DNA from: Deinococcus betulae
GTDB taxonomy: Bacteria; Deinococcota; Deinococci; Deinococcales; Deinococcaceae
Assembly: GCF_020166395.1 (NCBI RefSeq)
Contig: NZ_JAIQXU010000013.1
Span: 57,761-121,760 of the forward strand
Reading direction: 5' to 3'
Length of the DNA: 64,000 nt
Positions 22,866 through 32,689 of the stretch are shown one piece after another. The notes under the pieces were generated by a model. That model searched no databases. It saw only the letters and a program-made list of their open reading frames with translations, and was not told the origin of the DNA. How positions within the stretch are numbered: the stretch's first letter is position 1; the number at the start of each line of letters is the position of its first letter. The translations under genes were made by a program, and so were the position numbers.

Positions 22866-23957
22866 GTGCGCGTGGTGCTGAAACTGGGAACAAGTGTGCT
22901 GACTGCCGGAACAGACCGCCTGCACCGGCCGCGGCTGGTGGACCTGATGCGGGGGCTCTCGGCGGTGCGCCAGGCCGGCCACGAGGCGGTGCTGGTGACC
23001 AGTGGCGCTGTCCTGGCCGGTTGGGAAGCCCTGGGGTTTCCGCCGCGCGACCGTACCCTGGCCGAAAAACAGCTGCTGGCCGCTGTGGGCCAGGGCCGCT
23101 TGATGCACGCCTACGCCCAACTGGCCGATCTGTACAGCGTGCCGGTGGCGCAGGTACTGCTGACCGCCGATGATTTCCGGGACCGCACCCGGTACCTAAA
23201 CGCCCGCACCACCCTGAACGCCTGCCTGGCGCGCGGCGTGATGCCGGTCATCAACGAGAATGACGCGGTGGCCCTGGAGCAGCTGAAGGTGGGCGACAAC
23301 GACACGCTCTCGGCGTTCGTGGCCAATCTGGTCGAGGCCGACCTGCTGGTCATCCTGACCGACGCGCCGGGGCTGTACACCGCCGACCCGCGCACCCACC
23401 CGGACGCGACCTTTATTCCGGTCGTGGAGCGCGTCACCCCCGAGGTCTGGGCGCAGGCGGGTGGGGCCGGGTCCCACCGGGGCACCGGCGGCATGCACAC
23501 CAAGATTCAGGCCGCCGAGGTCGCCACCCGCGCGGGCACGCCCGTCGTAATCGCCCCCGGCGACGCCCCAGACGCTTTGAGCCGCATTGTGGCCGGGGAG
23601 GCGCTGGGGACGCGCTTTCTGGCCCACACCTCGCGGCTGGAGGCGCGCAAACGCTGGATTCTAGCTGAGGTTGCCTCAGGCAGCGTGAGGCTGGATGCGG
23701 GCGCCGCCCAGGCGGTGCGCGAACGCGGTGCCAGCCTGCTGCCCGCTGGTATTACGGCTGTCGAGGGCCGCTTTGCGCGCGGCCACACGGTCCGGGTGTT
23801 GGGGCCAGACGGCGCCGACCTGGCCCGTGGCCTGAGCCGCTACAGCTCGGGCGACCTGGCCCGCATTCAGGGCCGGCACTCGCGCGACGTAGAAGGGCTG
23901 CTGGGCTTCACCTATGGCCCCGAGGCGATTCACCGGGATGATCTGGTGCGGCTGTAG
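22866..23957 (+). CDS. proB: Glutamate 5-kinase with PUA domain
   Basis: This 363-residue enzyme phosphorylates glutamate in the first step of proline synthesis. The amino-acid kinase domain (about 1-255) shows VLKLGTSVLT, VTSGAVLAG, VINENDAVA and LTDAPGLYTADPR. A PUA domain follows from about residue 275 (SGSVRLDAGAA...). The GTG start lies six bases after a -10 box. proA is not in this window. Confidence 0.96.
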   Translation: MRVVLKLGTSVLTAGTDRLHRPRLVDLMRGLSAVRQAGHEAVLVTSGAVLAGWEALGFPPRDRTLAEKQLLAAVGQGRLMHAYAQLADLYSVPVAQVLLTADDFRDRTRYLNARTTLNACLARGVMPVINENDAVALEQLKVGDNDTLSAFVANLVEADLLVILTDAPGLYTADPRTHPDATFIPVVERVTPEVWAQAGGAGSHRGTGGMHTKIQAAEVATRAGTPVVIAPGDAPDALSRIVAGEALGTRFLAHTSRLEARKRWILAEVASGSVRLDAGAAQAVRERGASLLPAGITAVEGRFARGHTVRVLGPDGADLARGLSRYSSGDLARIQGRHSRDVEGLLGFTYGPEAIHRDDLVRL

Positions 23958-23985
23958 GGGAGAGGCTGTTGGGGAACGGACAGTG

Positions 23986-24112
23986 GCGTGGTTGAAGAGG
24001 TGTCACTCTGAACCACTCTGGGTTGGCCGAAGGGCGTGACCTCAACAGACAGCGGCAGAAATGGAATTGAGGGGGATGTGTTGACCCTCTCAATGGAACT
24101 GGCAGCCGCTGT
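23986..24112 (+). repeat. Dispersed repeat, family B copy 1
   Basis: The core at 24049-24112 begins ACAGCGGC and ends GCCGCTGT, inverted ends eight bases long. Inside it ATTGAGGGGG can pair with CCCTCTCAAT. Upstream, GCGTGGTTGA and GACCTCAAC correspond to the arms of the copy near 29.9 kb. The sequence AATGGAACTGGCAGCCGCTG is shared exactly with that copy. Confidence 0.75.
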
Positions 24113-24343
24113 GTGGGCGGTTGGGCAGAGAAGTAGGCCGGGGCCTCCCGTCATTTATGAGTCGAGAAGCCTCCCGGCCACGTTGGAGCACCGAACCAGC
24201 AGAAACTGGGGAGCTTCCGCCCTGACCGTCAAGCATCTTCCGCTCCACTGTGCGGCGCAGCGCCTCCCAGGTGACTGGGCCGCAGTCGCCGGCAACTGGC
24301 GTATCCCCGCGACCCTTCTTTGCGCCCCTCTATACTGCCGGGC
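24113..24343. other. Intergenic region after family B repeat
   Basis: No gene is supported here. It ends with the -10 box of the next gene; no terminator for proB is evident beyond the repeat hairpins. Confidence 0.4.
24331..24336 (+). promoter_or_regulatory. -10 box, leaderless transcript
   Basis: TATACT lies seven bases before the GTG at 24344 and is one of the best matches to the consensus in the window. Confidence 0.6.
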
Positions 24344-25084
24344 GTGCTGGCGCTGCTCGCTTCGACGATCACTCTGACGGACCCGGCGGGGGACGCGCGC
24401 GGCGACGGCGGCTATGTGCTGCCCACCCGCCCCGCTCTCAGCTCTGAGATGCTGGACCTGCGTGCGTTTAGTGCCCAGCCGCAGGGCGAGGGCATGCGTT
24501 TTACCGTCAGCTTTAGCCAGCTGGGTAATCCCTGGAATACGCCGTCGGGGTACAGCGCGGGCGTGACCGACATTTTTGTCAAGGGCGCGCTGGGCGGGCA
24601 GCAGGTGCTGGGCGAGACCGGGCTGCGGGTGCGCGGTCAGGGCGGCTGGGCCTATCACCTCCGCGTGACCGGCAGCGGCGCCACATTGGTGCAGGCCGAC
24701 AGTCAGGGCGCTCTGACCACGCTGGCTGCCCCTGGCGTTCAGGTCTCAGGCACCAGTCTGGTGATTGACGCGGCGGTGCCGGGCGGGACCTACGGCTACT
24801 GGGTCACCAACAGCGTGTACACGCCCCTGTCGCCGGGCGGCGTCCTGAAGCCCGGCACCGCCGCTGGCCCCACCTTGTTGCAGGCGGGGCGGGCCGGCGC
24901 CCCGACCCCAGTGGACGTCCTGGCCCCCAGCAGTGACACCCTGGCCTTCACAAGCGGCACCCTGGCGCCTGTGGGCGAAACCCGTGACTGGGTGAGTCTG
25001 ACCCTAATGGCCCTGGGCGCGGCGGGCCTGCTGCTGACGGTGGTGGCCACGGTCATGGTGTGGCGGCGGTTGGCAGGCCGGTGA
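24344..25084 (+). CDS. Exported glucodextranase C-terminal-like protein with membrane anchor
   Basis: From the GTG at 24344 this gives 246 residues. A very short hydrophobic start (VLALLAS) leads straight into [20 protein letters not shown]. This and the following LDLRAFSA...[21 protein letters not shown] match the glucodextranase C-terminal family (GlucoD/CBM-like). A single membrane segment sits at the C-terminus (about 215-240), followed by RRLAGR, so the domain is held at the membrane. Its ligand is unknown; a glycan is likely for this family. An EamA transporter follows with a four-base overlap. Confidence 0.75.
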   Translation: MLALLASTITLTDPAGDARGDGGYVLPTRPALSSEMLDLRAFSAQPQGEGMRFTVSFSQLGNPWNTPSGYSAGVTDIFVKGALGGQQVLGETGLRVRGQGGWAYHLRVTGSGATLVQADSQGALTTLAAPGVQVSGTSLVIDAAVPGGTYGYWVTNSVYTPLSPGGVLKPGTAAGPTLLQAGRAGAPTPVDVLAPSSDTLAFTSGTLAPVGETRDWVSLTLMALGAAGLLLTVVATVMVWRRLAGR

Positions 25085-25953
25085 CGCGCCTGCCCGCGCC
25101 CCTGCTGATTCTGGCGGCGGCGGTGCTCTGGGGCCTGCTGGGGATTCTGGGCAAGCAGGCGCAGGCGGGCGGCGTGGGGCCGCTGGAGGTGGCGTTTTGG
25201 CGCGCCCTGCTGGCCGGCGGCCTGTTTACCCTGCACGCCGGCCTGACCGGCGCGAGGTGGCCGCGTGGCCGTGACCTGCTGGTCACTGTCGGCTTTGGGG
25301 TGGCGGGGGTCAGCGTGTTTTACGGCGCCTATCAGCTGGCCGTGCAGGCGGGCGGGGCCAGCCTGGCCAGTGTGCTGCTGTACACCGCACCTGCTTTTGT
25401 GGCGCTGATGGGCTGGGCTTTTTTGCGCGAGCGCCTGGGTCGCCGGGAGCTGGGCGCCGTGGCCCTGACCCTGGGAGGGATTGCCCTGATCAGCCTGGGT
25501 GGTGGCCAGGGCGTCACGGTCAGCGGCCCGGCCCTGGCCTGGGGCCTCCTGGCTGGCTTCACTTACAGCCTGTATTACCTGTATGGCAAGGCGTTTTTTA
25601 CCCGATATGAGCCGGCCGTGCTGCTGGCGGTGGCCTTGCTGGTGGGCGCCGCAGGCCTGCTGCCCTTCGTGGACTTTACGGCCAAGACAGCTCCCGTGTG
25701 GGCCAGCCTGGGCGGCATGGCGGTGTTCTGCACCTACCTGGCTTATCTGGCGTATAGCGCGGGCCTGCGGTCACTGCCGGCCACCCGCGCCAGCGTAATT
25801 GCCAGCCTGGAGCCGGTGGTGGCCGCTGGGCTGGCTGCCCTGCTGTTCGGCGAACGCCTAGCGGCCCTGGCCCTGCTGGGCGCGGCGCTGGTGATAGGGG
25901 CGGCCCTGCTCCTCAGCATCAACCCAGACGAAGCGCATCCTAGCGCGGAGTGA
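25081..25953 (+). CDS. EamA-family (DMT) transporter
   Basis: This 290-residue integral membrane protein has about ten hydrophobic segments in two homologous halves. The EamA signatures are [11 protein letters not shown] in the first half and [23 protein letters not shown] in the second. The transported metabolite is unknown. The GTG start overlaps the preceding stop (GTGA), so the two genes are translationally coupled. A terminator follows. Confidence 0.9.
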   Translation: MTRLPAPLLILAAAVLWGLLGILGKQAQAGGVGPLEVAFWRALLAGGLFTLHAGLTGARWPRGRDLLVTVGFGVAGVSVFYGAYQLAVQAGGASLASVLLYTAPAFVALMGWAFLRERLGRRELGAVALTLGGIALISLGGGQGVTVSGPALAWGLLAGFTYSLYYLYGKAFFTRYEPAVLLAVALLVGAAGLLPFVDFTAKTAPVWASLGGMAVFCTYLAYLAYSAGLRSLPATRASVIASLEPVVAAGLAALLFGERLAALALLGAALVIGAALLLSINPDEAHPSAE

Positions 25954-25956
25954 GAG

Positions 25957-25989
25957 AGGGGCCGACGAGGAAGCGCCCCTTTCCTGTTT
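25957..25989 (+). terminator. Intrinsic terminator after the EamA gene
   Basis: AGGGGC and GCCCCT pair around a 12-base loop and are followed by TTCCTGTTT. Confidence 0.65.
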
Positions 25990-26049
25990 AAGCTCGCTCT
26001 ACATGCAGGGCAGGCACAGAGGGAGGTCGCTGCTTTCGGTGCCGGCCTC

Positions 26050-27303
26050 TTACCGTTTCTCGTCCAGGGTGAAGTCCCATTCAAATGAGCGGCCCCACGG
26101 CAGTTCGGCGTCGCTGAGGGTATAGGTGTTGCCTATGCGCAGAGGGAAGAATCCCTGCGCCGCTTCCTGCAAGGCGGCCTGTCCACGCGGGGTACTGAGT
26201 TCAGCCTCGGGAACCAGTTGGCGCAGGCGGGCACGCACCTGGGCAGAGTAAATCACGTCGTTGGCAAATTCGCGGGCCAGCAGGGCGTCTTGCCGCAGCG
26301 GGTCGGCGCCGCGCAGACTCAGCTTGGCGTGGGCCAGGGCGGTGCCCAGGTTGTTGCCGGGGGTGCCCCAGGCGGCCAGCGCGCGCAGATTGGCGTGCTG
26401 GCGCAGGGTGCGCAGATCGCTCCAGAAGCGGGTGTTGCCCAGGTTGACCTGCGCCACGTCTGCCACGGCCACCGGCCCGGCGCGCAGCAGGGCACTCACC
26501 CGCAGTGTCGCCCGCCGTGAGTCACCGCCGTTGTAAACATAGAGGGTCAGGTCGGCCGCGCCCGGCACCACCGCAAAGCCGCTGCCCTGAGCGTGGTTGA
26601 GCGCACTCTGGGTCAGAGGAATGCCCTCGTACTTCATCACGGCCTCAGCGGCCTTGGGGTCGCTGTATTCCAGGCGCACCGTCGCGGATTCAGGGGCCAG
26701 GGCGTAGGCGGTCAGCATGGACAGCACTTCGTCGGCACCGGGGTACACGCGCACGTTCGCCGGCGCCTGGGCGGCCAACGCGGCGCCCTCCTTCGGGGCG
26801 GGGCTGCCGGGTAGGGCGTCGTCCCAGGTGACGTGGAGTTCCTTGAAACGGCCTTCTCGCGCCCAGTCCATTACGGCGCGCACCACTTCCAGGTTGCGGG
26901 CGCGGTTGGTGGCGTCCGGCTCGCGCGGCAGCGTGACAAAGGCGTAGACCGGCTGGCCCGTGCGCTCGGTCCAGGTGCGCAGCGGGTCCAGGCGGGTCAG
27001 CGCGTCCGGCGCGCTCAGCGGGCTGGTGCGCGACTGGACCAGCCCGCCGTAGGCAAGGGCGTCCAGCGACACCACCAGGGGGCCGGTGGTCGGCTGGGCC
27101 GCTAGCCAGGCGGTCAAGGCCGCTGGGTTGGCGCCTATGGTGGCGGTGCCTAGCAAGGCGGCCGGGGGCACCAGGGCCGTCCCGCCGCGGAGCCCGGCAA
27201 TCAGGGCGGGCAGCACCCGCGTGGCGGGGCGGGAATCCAGGGGCAGCAGCGTCTGCGCGCTCGCTGAGGCGGCGCACAGCAGGGCCAGGAGGGCAAAGCG
27301 CAT
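26050..27303 (-). CDS. DUF4127-family exported protein
   Basis: This 417-residue protein has a signal peptide ([15 protein letters not shown]), then [15 protein letters not shown], a hallmark of DUF4127. Further family patterns are [16 protein letters not shown] and [22 protein letters not shown]4127 has no settled function. The ATG lies six bases after a TAAGGT box on the minus strand. It converges on the EamA gene and is divergent from the next small gene. Confidence 0.85.
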   Translation of the reverse strand: MRFALLALLCAASASAQTLLPLDSRPATRVLPALIAGLRGGTALVPPAALLGTATIGANPAALTAWLAAQPTTGPLVVSLDALAYGGLVQSRTSPLSAPDALTRLDPLRTWTERTGQPVYAFVTLPREPDATNRARNLEVVRAVMDWAREGRFKELHVTWDDALPGSPAPKEGAALAAQAPANVRVYPGADEVLSMLTAYALAPESATVRLEYSDPKAAEAVMKYEGIPLTQSALNHAQGSGFAVVPGAADLTLYVYNGGDSRRATLRVSALLRAGPVAVADVAQVNLGNTRFWSDLRTLRQHANLRALAAWGTPGNNLGTALAHAKLSLRGADPLRQDALLAREFANDVIYSAQVRARLRQLVPEAELSTPRGQAALQEAAQGFFPLRIGNTYTLSDAELPWGRSFEWDFTLDEKR

Positions 27304-27309
27304 GCGGGC

Positions 27310-27315
27310 ACCTTA
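27310..27315 (-). promoter_or_regulatory. -10 box, leaderless DUF4127 transcript
   Basis: TAAGGT on the minus strand ends six bases before the ATG at 27303. Confidence 0.45.
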
Positions 27316-27391
27316 CGGGCCGCTGGTGAGGAAATCCCCCGAAGGGACCAGAGAGCAGTTGAGCCCTGGTCCAGAGTGAGAGACTGGAGCG

Positions 27392-27778
27392 GTGCAACGA
27401 TTGACCCCCGACACTGCTTCTGCCTTGTTGGAACGCCACTGGAGGTGTTACGACGGCCTGATCCAGCGCGCAGAACTGACTTACCCGGACAGCCTCTTAC
27501 AGCTCATGCTGATCCTAGAAGTGCAGGACCGGGAGGCCGCTTCGGGCTGGTGTTCGCTGGTCTTAAAGTTGGAGGGTGTGAGCCTCCTGCGGGTGCAGGA
27601 GGAGCCGGGAACGAATGTGGTCCTGAGTCACGGGATTGCCCTGCTGTTCAGCGATCAACTCGTAGCTGTGGACCTGAGCCCAGTGGCCGAAGCGCCCTAT
27701 ACGCTGGCTGATTTTGCTCAGTCCTCGTTCGCTGTGCGCGCCCAGACCGCCTGGTTTGAGGTGCAGAGGCTGGAGTGA
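27392..27778 (+). CDS. Hypothetical small protein
   Basis: This 128-residue soluble protein has no signal peptide and no recognised family. It contains alternating helix and strand regions such as DSLLQLMLILEVQDREAASGW and WCSLVLKLEGVSLLRVQ, which give a compact alpha/beta look. The GTG start has no ribosome binding site; GAGACT six bases upstream is a weak leaderless -10. It is divergent from the DUF4127 gene. Confidence 0.65.
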   Translation: MQRLTPDTASALLERHWRCYDGLIQRAELTYPDSLLQLMLILEVQDREAASGWCSLVLKLEGVSLLRVQEEPGTNVVLSHGIALLFSDQLVAVDLSPVAEAPYTLADFAQSSFAVRAQTAWFEVQRLE

Positions 27779-27848
27779 GCCGCTGCGAAAAGCGCCTGTC
27801 GCCTGAGACCGGTCCCCCTCGGTGCCACCTGTCCCGCCTCTAGGGGCG

Positions 27849-27854
27849 TAGCCT
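27849..27854 (+). promoter_or_regulatory. -10 box, leaderless ABC operon transcript
   Basis: TAGCCT lies seven bases before the ATG at 27862. Confidence 0.5.
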
Positions 27855-27861
27855 GCACCCT

Positions 27862-29025
27862 ATGACCCCAACTGACCTGTGGCGACTGGCCTGGCGCGGC
27901 CTGACCCGGCGCCGGGTGCGCACGTTTCTGACCGCCCTGGGTATCACGGTGGCGGTGGCCAGCATGGTCATCTTTCTGTCGCTGGGCGAGGGCATCCGCA
28001 AAGTGTTTGTCACCGAATTGGGCGGCATTGGCCCGGACATCCAGGTCAGTCTGACGCCGCTGTCGCAGGGCCTGGCCATGCACCCCAACCTGCCGCAAAA
28101 GACCGTGCAGGACCTGCAGGCGCTGGCCCCGGACCTGGGTATCCAGACAGTTACGCCAGTCATCATGGCGGTGCGCGGCAGCCTGGACCCCACGCAAAGC
28201 GCCGTGCTGTACGGCTTGCCGGCCGAGAATGGCGGCATTGGCGCGGTGTTCCCCAACTCGAAGGTTGCGCAGGGCCGCACGCTGCAGGCGAGCGACAACC
28301 CGGCCGGCGCGGCGGTGGTGGGGGCCAAAGCCGCCAAGAATCTGAACCTGGGGCTGGGCAGCCGCCTGAACCTCAACCGCCGCTCCAGCGTCAAGGTGGT
28401 GGGCGTGTTGGCCCCCGAATCTGGACTGGTGGACAACTTCATTTTCCTGCCGCTGGCCACGTTGCAGGCCAGCGAGGGCGCACAGGACCGCGTGTCGCTG
28501 GTGGCCGTCAAGCTGAACAACCCGCGTGAGGCCCGCGACGTGGCCGGCCGCATCTCCGAGCGGCTGAACCTGGAGGCCGCCACGCAATCGGATTTCCTCA
28601 GTTTTGTCGAGCGGGCGCTCAGGATCAGCGACGCCGTGCGCTTCGGCATCTCGCTGATTGCGCTGGTGGTGGGCGGCTTGGCGGTGGCCAACACCGTCAT
28701 GATGGGCGTGTTCGAGCGCACCCGCGAGTTCGCCACCCTGCGGGCCATCGGCGCCCGGCCGTCGTTTGTGCGCGCGCTGGTGCTGACCGAATCACTGCTG
28801 CTGTCGCTGGTGGGTGGGGTCTGCGGCGTTCTGCTGGGCTTGCTGGGCATTGCGGGCGTCAACTTGTACACGCAGGACCTCGCCGGCATTGACGCGGCGG
28901 CCCTGACCCCGCGCCTTACGCTGTTGGCGCTGGGCATTTCCTTCCTGCTGGGCCTGCTCTCGGGGCTGTTGCCCGCGCGCAGTGCCAGCCGCCTGAACAT
29001 CACCGAAGCTCTGGGGAGGGTCTGA
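27862..29025 (+). CDS. MacB/FtsX-type ABC transporter permease
   Basis: This 387-residue permease has the MacB-like plan: an N-terminal membrane segment after [18 protein letters not shown], a large extracytoplasmic domain (about 45-250, MacB_PCD), then three C-terminal segments (FtsX domain) with the motif [21 protein letters not shown]. Such transporters move lipoproteins, peptides or drugs, or transmit mechanical force. The cargo is unknown. The ATPase partner follows one base after the stop codon. Confidence 0.9.
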   Translation: MTPTDLWRLAWRGLTRRRVRTFLTALGITVAVASMVIFLSLGEGIRKVFVTELGGIGPDIQVSLTPLSQGLAMHPNLPQKTVQDLQALAPDLGIQTVTPVIMAVRGSLDPTQSAVLYGLPAENGGIGAVFPNSKVAQGRTLQASDNPAGAAVVGAKAAKNLNLGLGSRLNLNRRSSVKVVGVLAPESGLVDNFIFLPLATLQASEGAQDRVSLVAVKLNNPREARDVAGRISERLNLEAATQSDFLSFVERALRISDAVRFGISLIALVVGGLAVANTVMMGVFERTREFATLRAIGARPSFVRALVLTESLLLSLVGGVCGVLLGLLGIAGVNLYTQDLAGIDAAALTPRLTLLALGISFLLGLLSGLLPARSASRLNITEALGRV

Positions 29026-29026
29026 G

Positions 29027-29728
29027 ATGACCGCCAATTTTCCAACCCTTAGCGTGCAGAACCTCTCGCGTGTCTATCCCAGTGGCGACGGCCAGGTGCA
29101 GGCGCTGGCGCCCTTCAGCCATACCTTTGCCCCTGGGCTCACGGCAGTGGTGGGGCCGTCAGGCAGCGGCAAAAGCACCTTGCTGAATTTGCTGGCGGGC
29201 TTCGAGACCCCCACCACAGGGCAGGTGGAGGTAGGCGGCACCAACCTGACCACGCTGGGGGAGGCCGCGCGCGCTGACTTCCGGCTGGCGCACTACGGCT
29301 TCGTGTTTCAGAACCACAACCTGGTGGGCATTCTCAGTGCGCTGGAGAACGTGGAGTTTCCGCTGGCTCTGGCGGGCCACCCGCCCAAAGAGCGCCGTGC
29401 CCGCGCCCGCGAACTGCTGGCGCTGGTGGGGTTAGAAGGCCGCGCGTCGCACCTGCCGGGGCAGCTGTCGGGCGGCGAGGCGCAGCGGGTGGCCATTGCC
29501 CGCGCCCTGGCCGGCAACCCCAGCGTGCTGCTGGCCGACGAACCTACGGGCAACCTCGACACCCGCACCGGCGAGCGGGTGCTGGCCCTGCTGCAAGAAG
29601 CGGCCAGCGCAGGCCGCACGGTGGTGCTGATCACCCATGACCGCGATGTGGCCGCCCAGGCGAATCATCACCTGAACGTGCGCGACGGCGTGGTGAGTCT
29701 GGGAGAGCAGGGGAGCCTGGTGCGCTGA
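29027..29728 (+). CDS. ABC transporter ATP-binding protein (LolD/MacB type)
   Basis: This 233-residue ATPase has Walker [10 protein letters not shown], a Q-loop near VFQNHNLV, signature [15 protein letters not shown] and Walker [13 protein letters not shown], followed by the switch His in LITHDRD. The 'EPTGNLDT' form is typical of the LolD/MacB/FtsE group. It partners the permease upstream; GGGGAGGG precedes the ATG. There is no periplasmic adaptor gene beside it. Confidence 0.93.
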   Translation: MTANFPTLSVQNLSRVYPSGDGQVQALAPFSHTFAPGLTAVVGPSGSGKSTLLNLLAGFETPTTGQVEVGGTNLTTLGEAARADFRLAHYGFVFQNHNLVGILSALENVEFPLALAGHPPKERRARARELLALVGLEGRASHLPGQLSGGEAQRVAIARALAGNPSVLLADEPTGNLDTRTGERVLALLQEAASAGRTVVLITHDRDVAAQANHHLNVRDGVVSLGEQGSLVR

Positions 29729-29849
29729 AGTGAGTGGCCTGTGGCCTGACACAGCCGCGCGAGTCTCTGCTGATGTGCAGCGGGTGCGGCCTCCTTTTCA
29801 GGACGGTGTGTTGTTGCAGGAAAGGTGGGGCGGCGTGACTCACAGCGGA

Positions 29850-29978
29850 ACTCAGCGTGGTTGAGGGTCATACCCCTCAACCACGCTGAGGCGAACAAAG
29901 TGAGTATCCGTAAGAGACAGCGGCGAAAGTGGAGTTGAGGGGGGTTGTTGGCCCATCAATGGAACTGGCAGCCGCTGT
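29850..29978 (+). repeat. Dispersed repeat, family B copy 2
   Basis: It starts with a perfect 17-pair inverted repeat, CTCAGCGTGGTTGAGGG at 29851-29867 and its complement at 29874-29890. A second unit, bounded by ACAGCGGC (29917) and GCCGCTGT (ends 29978), follows. It matches the copy near 24.0 kb over most of its length, though the left hairpin is better preserved here. Confidence 0.78.
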
Positions 29979-30149
29979 CAGTCTGTCGAGTCACTTCGTT
30001 TGAGGAGCTTCCCTCAAACATCACAAAAGACCGCCATCAGAGAGCAGCAGTCTCTCGCTCACTTCCTCCTTGAGGTCAGCGGTTGGGGCTTGGCGGCGTC
30101 CTTGAGAACAGGAACTGCTCTTCCCCTGCGAACACCAGGGCTAACCGGA

Positions 30150-30193
30150 GCAAAATGCAGCGGCTAGAGGCTCTTCGCTCTGGCCGCTGCATT
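30150..30193 (-). terminator. Intrinsic terminator of the small lipoprotein gene
   Basis: A perfect 11-pair stem, AATGCAGCGGC / GCCGCTGCATT, is followed on the minus strand by a short T run. The loop is long (18 bases). Confidence 0.65.
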
Positions 30194-30205
30194 CGGAGAA
30201 CAGCT

Positions 30206-30628
30206 CTAGGGCGCCTGGCCCACCCGCGTCTGCGGGCCGCGCAGCCACAGCACGCGGCCGCGTTCGTCCTTCAGGCGCACGACCACCTGCACGGGTTCAC
30301 CGGGTTGCCAGGCAGAGACGTTGCGCCCCCAGGCGCTGCCCTGACCGTTCCCAGCGCTGCTCAGGGGCGACTTCCAGAGGGCCGAGCCGCTGACCACAAA
30401 TACCCCGTCCAGTCGCACGGCCGGCAGTGGCGTGCGCGCCGAGGCCAGGCGCACCTTCACCCCAAACCCCTGCGAACTGGCGGCGGGGGCCGTGCCCACC
30501 GTCAGCACCTGCCCGCCTACGTTCAGGGCGGTGGGAGCGCCCAGCAGCTGGTCAACTCCCGGCGCCGCAACCTGGGCGCCGCAGGCAGTCAGGGCGAACC
30601 CCAGGAGGACAGGCCAGAGGGCTTTCAT
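30206..30628 (-). CDS. Hypothetical lipoprotein
   Basis: This 140-residue protein has a lipoprotein signal with lipobox LTAC (Cys16). The mature part looks beta-rich and ends in VVVRLKDERGRVLWLRGPQT, with no recognised family. The start sits six bases after a TAGCCT box. It lies 56 bases downstream of a larger exported-protein gene on the same strand, so the two may work together, but its own -10 box suggests separate transcription. Confidence 0.75.
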   Translation of the reverse strand: MKALWPVLLGFALTACGAQVAAPGVDQLLGAPTALNVGGQVLTVGTAPAASSQGFGVKVRLASARTPLPAVRLDGVFVVSGSALWKSPLSSAGNGQGSAWGRNVSAWQPGEPVQVVVRLKDERGRVLWLRGPQTRVGQAP

Positions 30629-30634
30629 GGCCGC

Positions 30635-30640
30635 AGGCTA
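30635..30640 (-). promoter_or_regulatory. -10 box, leaderless lipoprotein transcript
   Basis: TAGCCT on the minus strand ends six bases before the ATG at 30628. Confidence 0.5.
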
Positions 30641-30684
30641 CCTGAGAAGCACATGGGACACATGAAGATGTGCAGCCTGTGGGC

Positions 30685-32640
30685 TTACCAGCTCAGGTCG
30701 GGTGGAGTCACCACGCGGTCGGCGGGCTGGTCGCTCAGCAGCGTGTAGGTCAGGATATAGGTGCCCGGAATCACTCGGGTCAGCACGATGGTGTCGCCTT
30801 CAAATCGGGGGTTCACGTTCGCCAGACTGGGCCCCTGCACCTGAAGGGGACCGCGCACGGCCGGCTGGGCGCCCCCCGCAGGCAGCGGGTCCCCCAGGCG
30901 GACATTGTCCAGCGTGCTGTCCACCGTCAGCACCAGGGTGACCAGATAGCCCTGGGCAGCGGTCTCCACGCTTTTTTGCAGGCTGGCCCGCGCGCCGCCC
31001 TCGACCGTGCGGGTGACGTTGGCGCTGCCGGGGCTGCGCACCCGCGCCTGGCCAGTGGTGCTCAGGCCGACGGGGTCCAGCGTGGCCTGGGCGGTGTCAG
31101 TGCGGCACACCCGCACCGGAACTTTCAGGCGCAGGGGCTGGGTGCCGCTAAATTCGCCGGCCACCTCCAGCGGGTAGTCGCTGGTCCAGCCGCCCGGCAG
31201 ATTCAGTTGCAGGCGGCCCGGCAGGCGGTAGGGAAAGTCGGTCTTGGCCAGGGCCGTCAGCTGGGTGACGTCGCAGGCGTTCAGGAGGTCGGGGGCCGTG
31301 ACCAGCGTCAGGTCTGTGCGTACCCGGTACTCGATGGTGACGCGCCCAGCGGCGGCGTCCGTCACGCGGCCAGGCAGCGGGCGGGTCACGGTGCTGCCGG
31401 GAATGACGGTGGGCGTCACCGGGTAGTCGCCGGGCGCCAGCGGCACGGTGGCGGGCGTGGACAGGGTGCGGCCCGCGACCTCGAACGGCACGCCGGTCAG
31501 CGGCAGGCGCTGGTCGCCGTACAGGGCCACGGCGTCCACCACGAGTTGCCCTTCCGGCGCGCGGGCCACGAAGCGCACCTTGTTAAAGCCCGGCTGATAG
31601 CGGATTTCAGTCGGAGAGACGATGTTGCCGGTCCCCGCCACCAGGGCGCTGCTGACAGGCACGTACCCGGCCGGCAGCGTCGGCCGCACCACCGTGTCGC
31701 CCACCAGCGTGTACGAGGCGCCGGGAATCGGGCGGCCCTGGGGGTCCACGACCTCGACCAGCAGCTGGTTGGCAATCTTCACGGTGTCAGGCAGGGTGAA
31801 GCCGCCCACCGTGGCCCGCACCGACTGGTCACCCACCCGGAAGGCAAAGCGAATGGCGTTGCTGTACTGCCGGGTGGTGCCCAGCACGCGGATGAACACG
31901 CGCCACTCGCCCACCAGCTCCGGCGTGATGACGTAAGGATCGGTGGCGGTGCGGCCGTTGTCACTGGGGGTCAGGTTCACGCGGGTGCCGTTCGGTTGCA
32001 CTGCCCAGACCTCGGCTTCCTGCGGGCCGTCCACGTCGTAGTTTTGCAGCGCCAGGGTCTTGCCCACCCAGTCGGCGGTGACGTTCAGGCGGGCGGCCAG
32101 CAGGGGCTCGGCGTCGGTGCTGCGAGCGTTCACGCTGAAGTCGCTGGTTTCCAGGGCAAAGGGCGCCGCCACGCGCAGGGCAAACGAGTTCTTGCCGTCG
32201 CCCTTACTCGTGACCTTCAGGGTGTAGGTGCCGGCCGCCAGGCCGCCCGCAAACAGGCTTTCCCAGGTATGCTCGCGGTTCAGGCCGTAGCGCCGCTCGG
32301 TGACGGTGCCGCCTGGGCCGGTCAGGGTAAAGGTGGTCTCGAACGGCTCGTTCTTCTTGTACAGCTCGTCGCCAAAGTACCCCTCGCCCCGGCGGCCATC
32401 CACATAGTCAGCCAGGTTGAAACTGGGCGAATAGACTTCCAGGCCCAGTGATTTCCCTGCGTCCTGGGCCGCCACCCGGATGACGTAGGATTCCTGCGCC
32501 TGGGGCCACTTTTCACCCACCGACACCAGGGGCAGAATCCCGCCGGTCTGCGCGGCGGCGCCGGAGGTCAGGCCGGCGGCAGCCAGCAGGGCCAGGGTCA
32601 GGGTGCGGCGGGCCAGAGAATGTGCAAAAGGCTTGGGCAT
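30685..32640 (-). CDS. Large exported beta-rich protein, function unknown
   Basis: From the ATG at 32640 this gives 651 residues with a signal peptide ([23 protein letters not shown]). The mature protein is built of beta-sandwich-like segments. The stretch [27 protein letters not shown] follows the signal, and the C-terminal part ([21 protein letters not shown]...) resembles DUF11/Ig-like repeats. There are only two Cys (LLNACDV and VRVCRTD), which could pair. A surface or cell-wall role is likely but not shown. Its start region faces alr across 49 bases, so the two promoters must overlap. Confidence 0.78.
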   Translation of the reverse strand: MPKPFAHSLARRTLTLALLAAAGLTSGAAAQTGGILPLVSVGEKWPQAQESYVIRVAAQDAGKSLGLEVYSPSFNLADYVDGRRGEGYFGDELYKKNEPFETTFTLTGPGGTVTERRYGLNREHTWESLFAGGLAAGTYTLKVTSKGDGKNSFALRVAAPFALETSDFSVNARSTDAEPLLAARLNVTADWVGKTLALQNYDVDGPQEAEVWAVQPNGTRVNLTPSDNGRTATDPYVITPELVGEWRVFIRVLGTTRQYSNAIRFAFRVGDQSVRATVGGFTLPDTVKIANQLLVEVVDPQGRPIPGASYTLVGDTVVRPTLPAGYVPVSSALVAGTGNIVSPTEIRYQPGFNKVRFVARAPEGQLVVDAVALYGDQRLPLTGVPFEVAGRTLSTPATVPLAPGDYPVTPTVIPGSTVTRPLPGRVTDAAAGRVTIEYRVRTDLTLVTAPDLLNACDVTQLTALAKTDFPYRLPGRLQLNLPGGWTSDYPLEVAGEFSGTQPLRLKVPVRVCRTDTAQATLDPVGLSTTGQARVRSPGSANVTRTVEGGARASLQKSVETAAQGYLVTLVLTVDSTLDNVRLGDPLPAGGAQPAVRGPLQVQGPSLANVNPRFEGDTIVLTRVIPGTYILTYTLLSDQPADRVVTPPDLSW

Positions 32641-32689
32641 GACTAGCGTGAAGGATACCTCTGGCCGCAGCGCTAGCATCGGGAGCCAG

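Larger units (their letters stand above)
29729..30205. other. Intergenic region rich in hairpins
   Basis: No gene is supported in these 477 bases. It holds a family B repeat at 29850-29978, a small hairpin near 29999 (GTTTGAG / CTCAAAC) and the terminator of the next minus-strand gene at 30150-30193. Confidence 0.5.

Noticed and set aside
30670..32451. A 593-codon plus-strand open frame opposite the large exported protein
   Set aside because: Its product is rich in Gly, Gln, Arg and His with no domain pattern, typical of the antisense shadow of a GC-rich gene; the minus-strand frame has a signal peptide.
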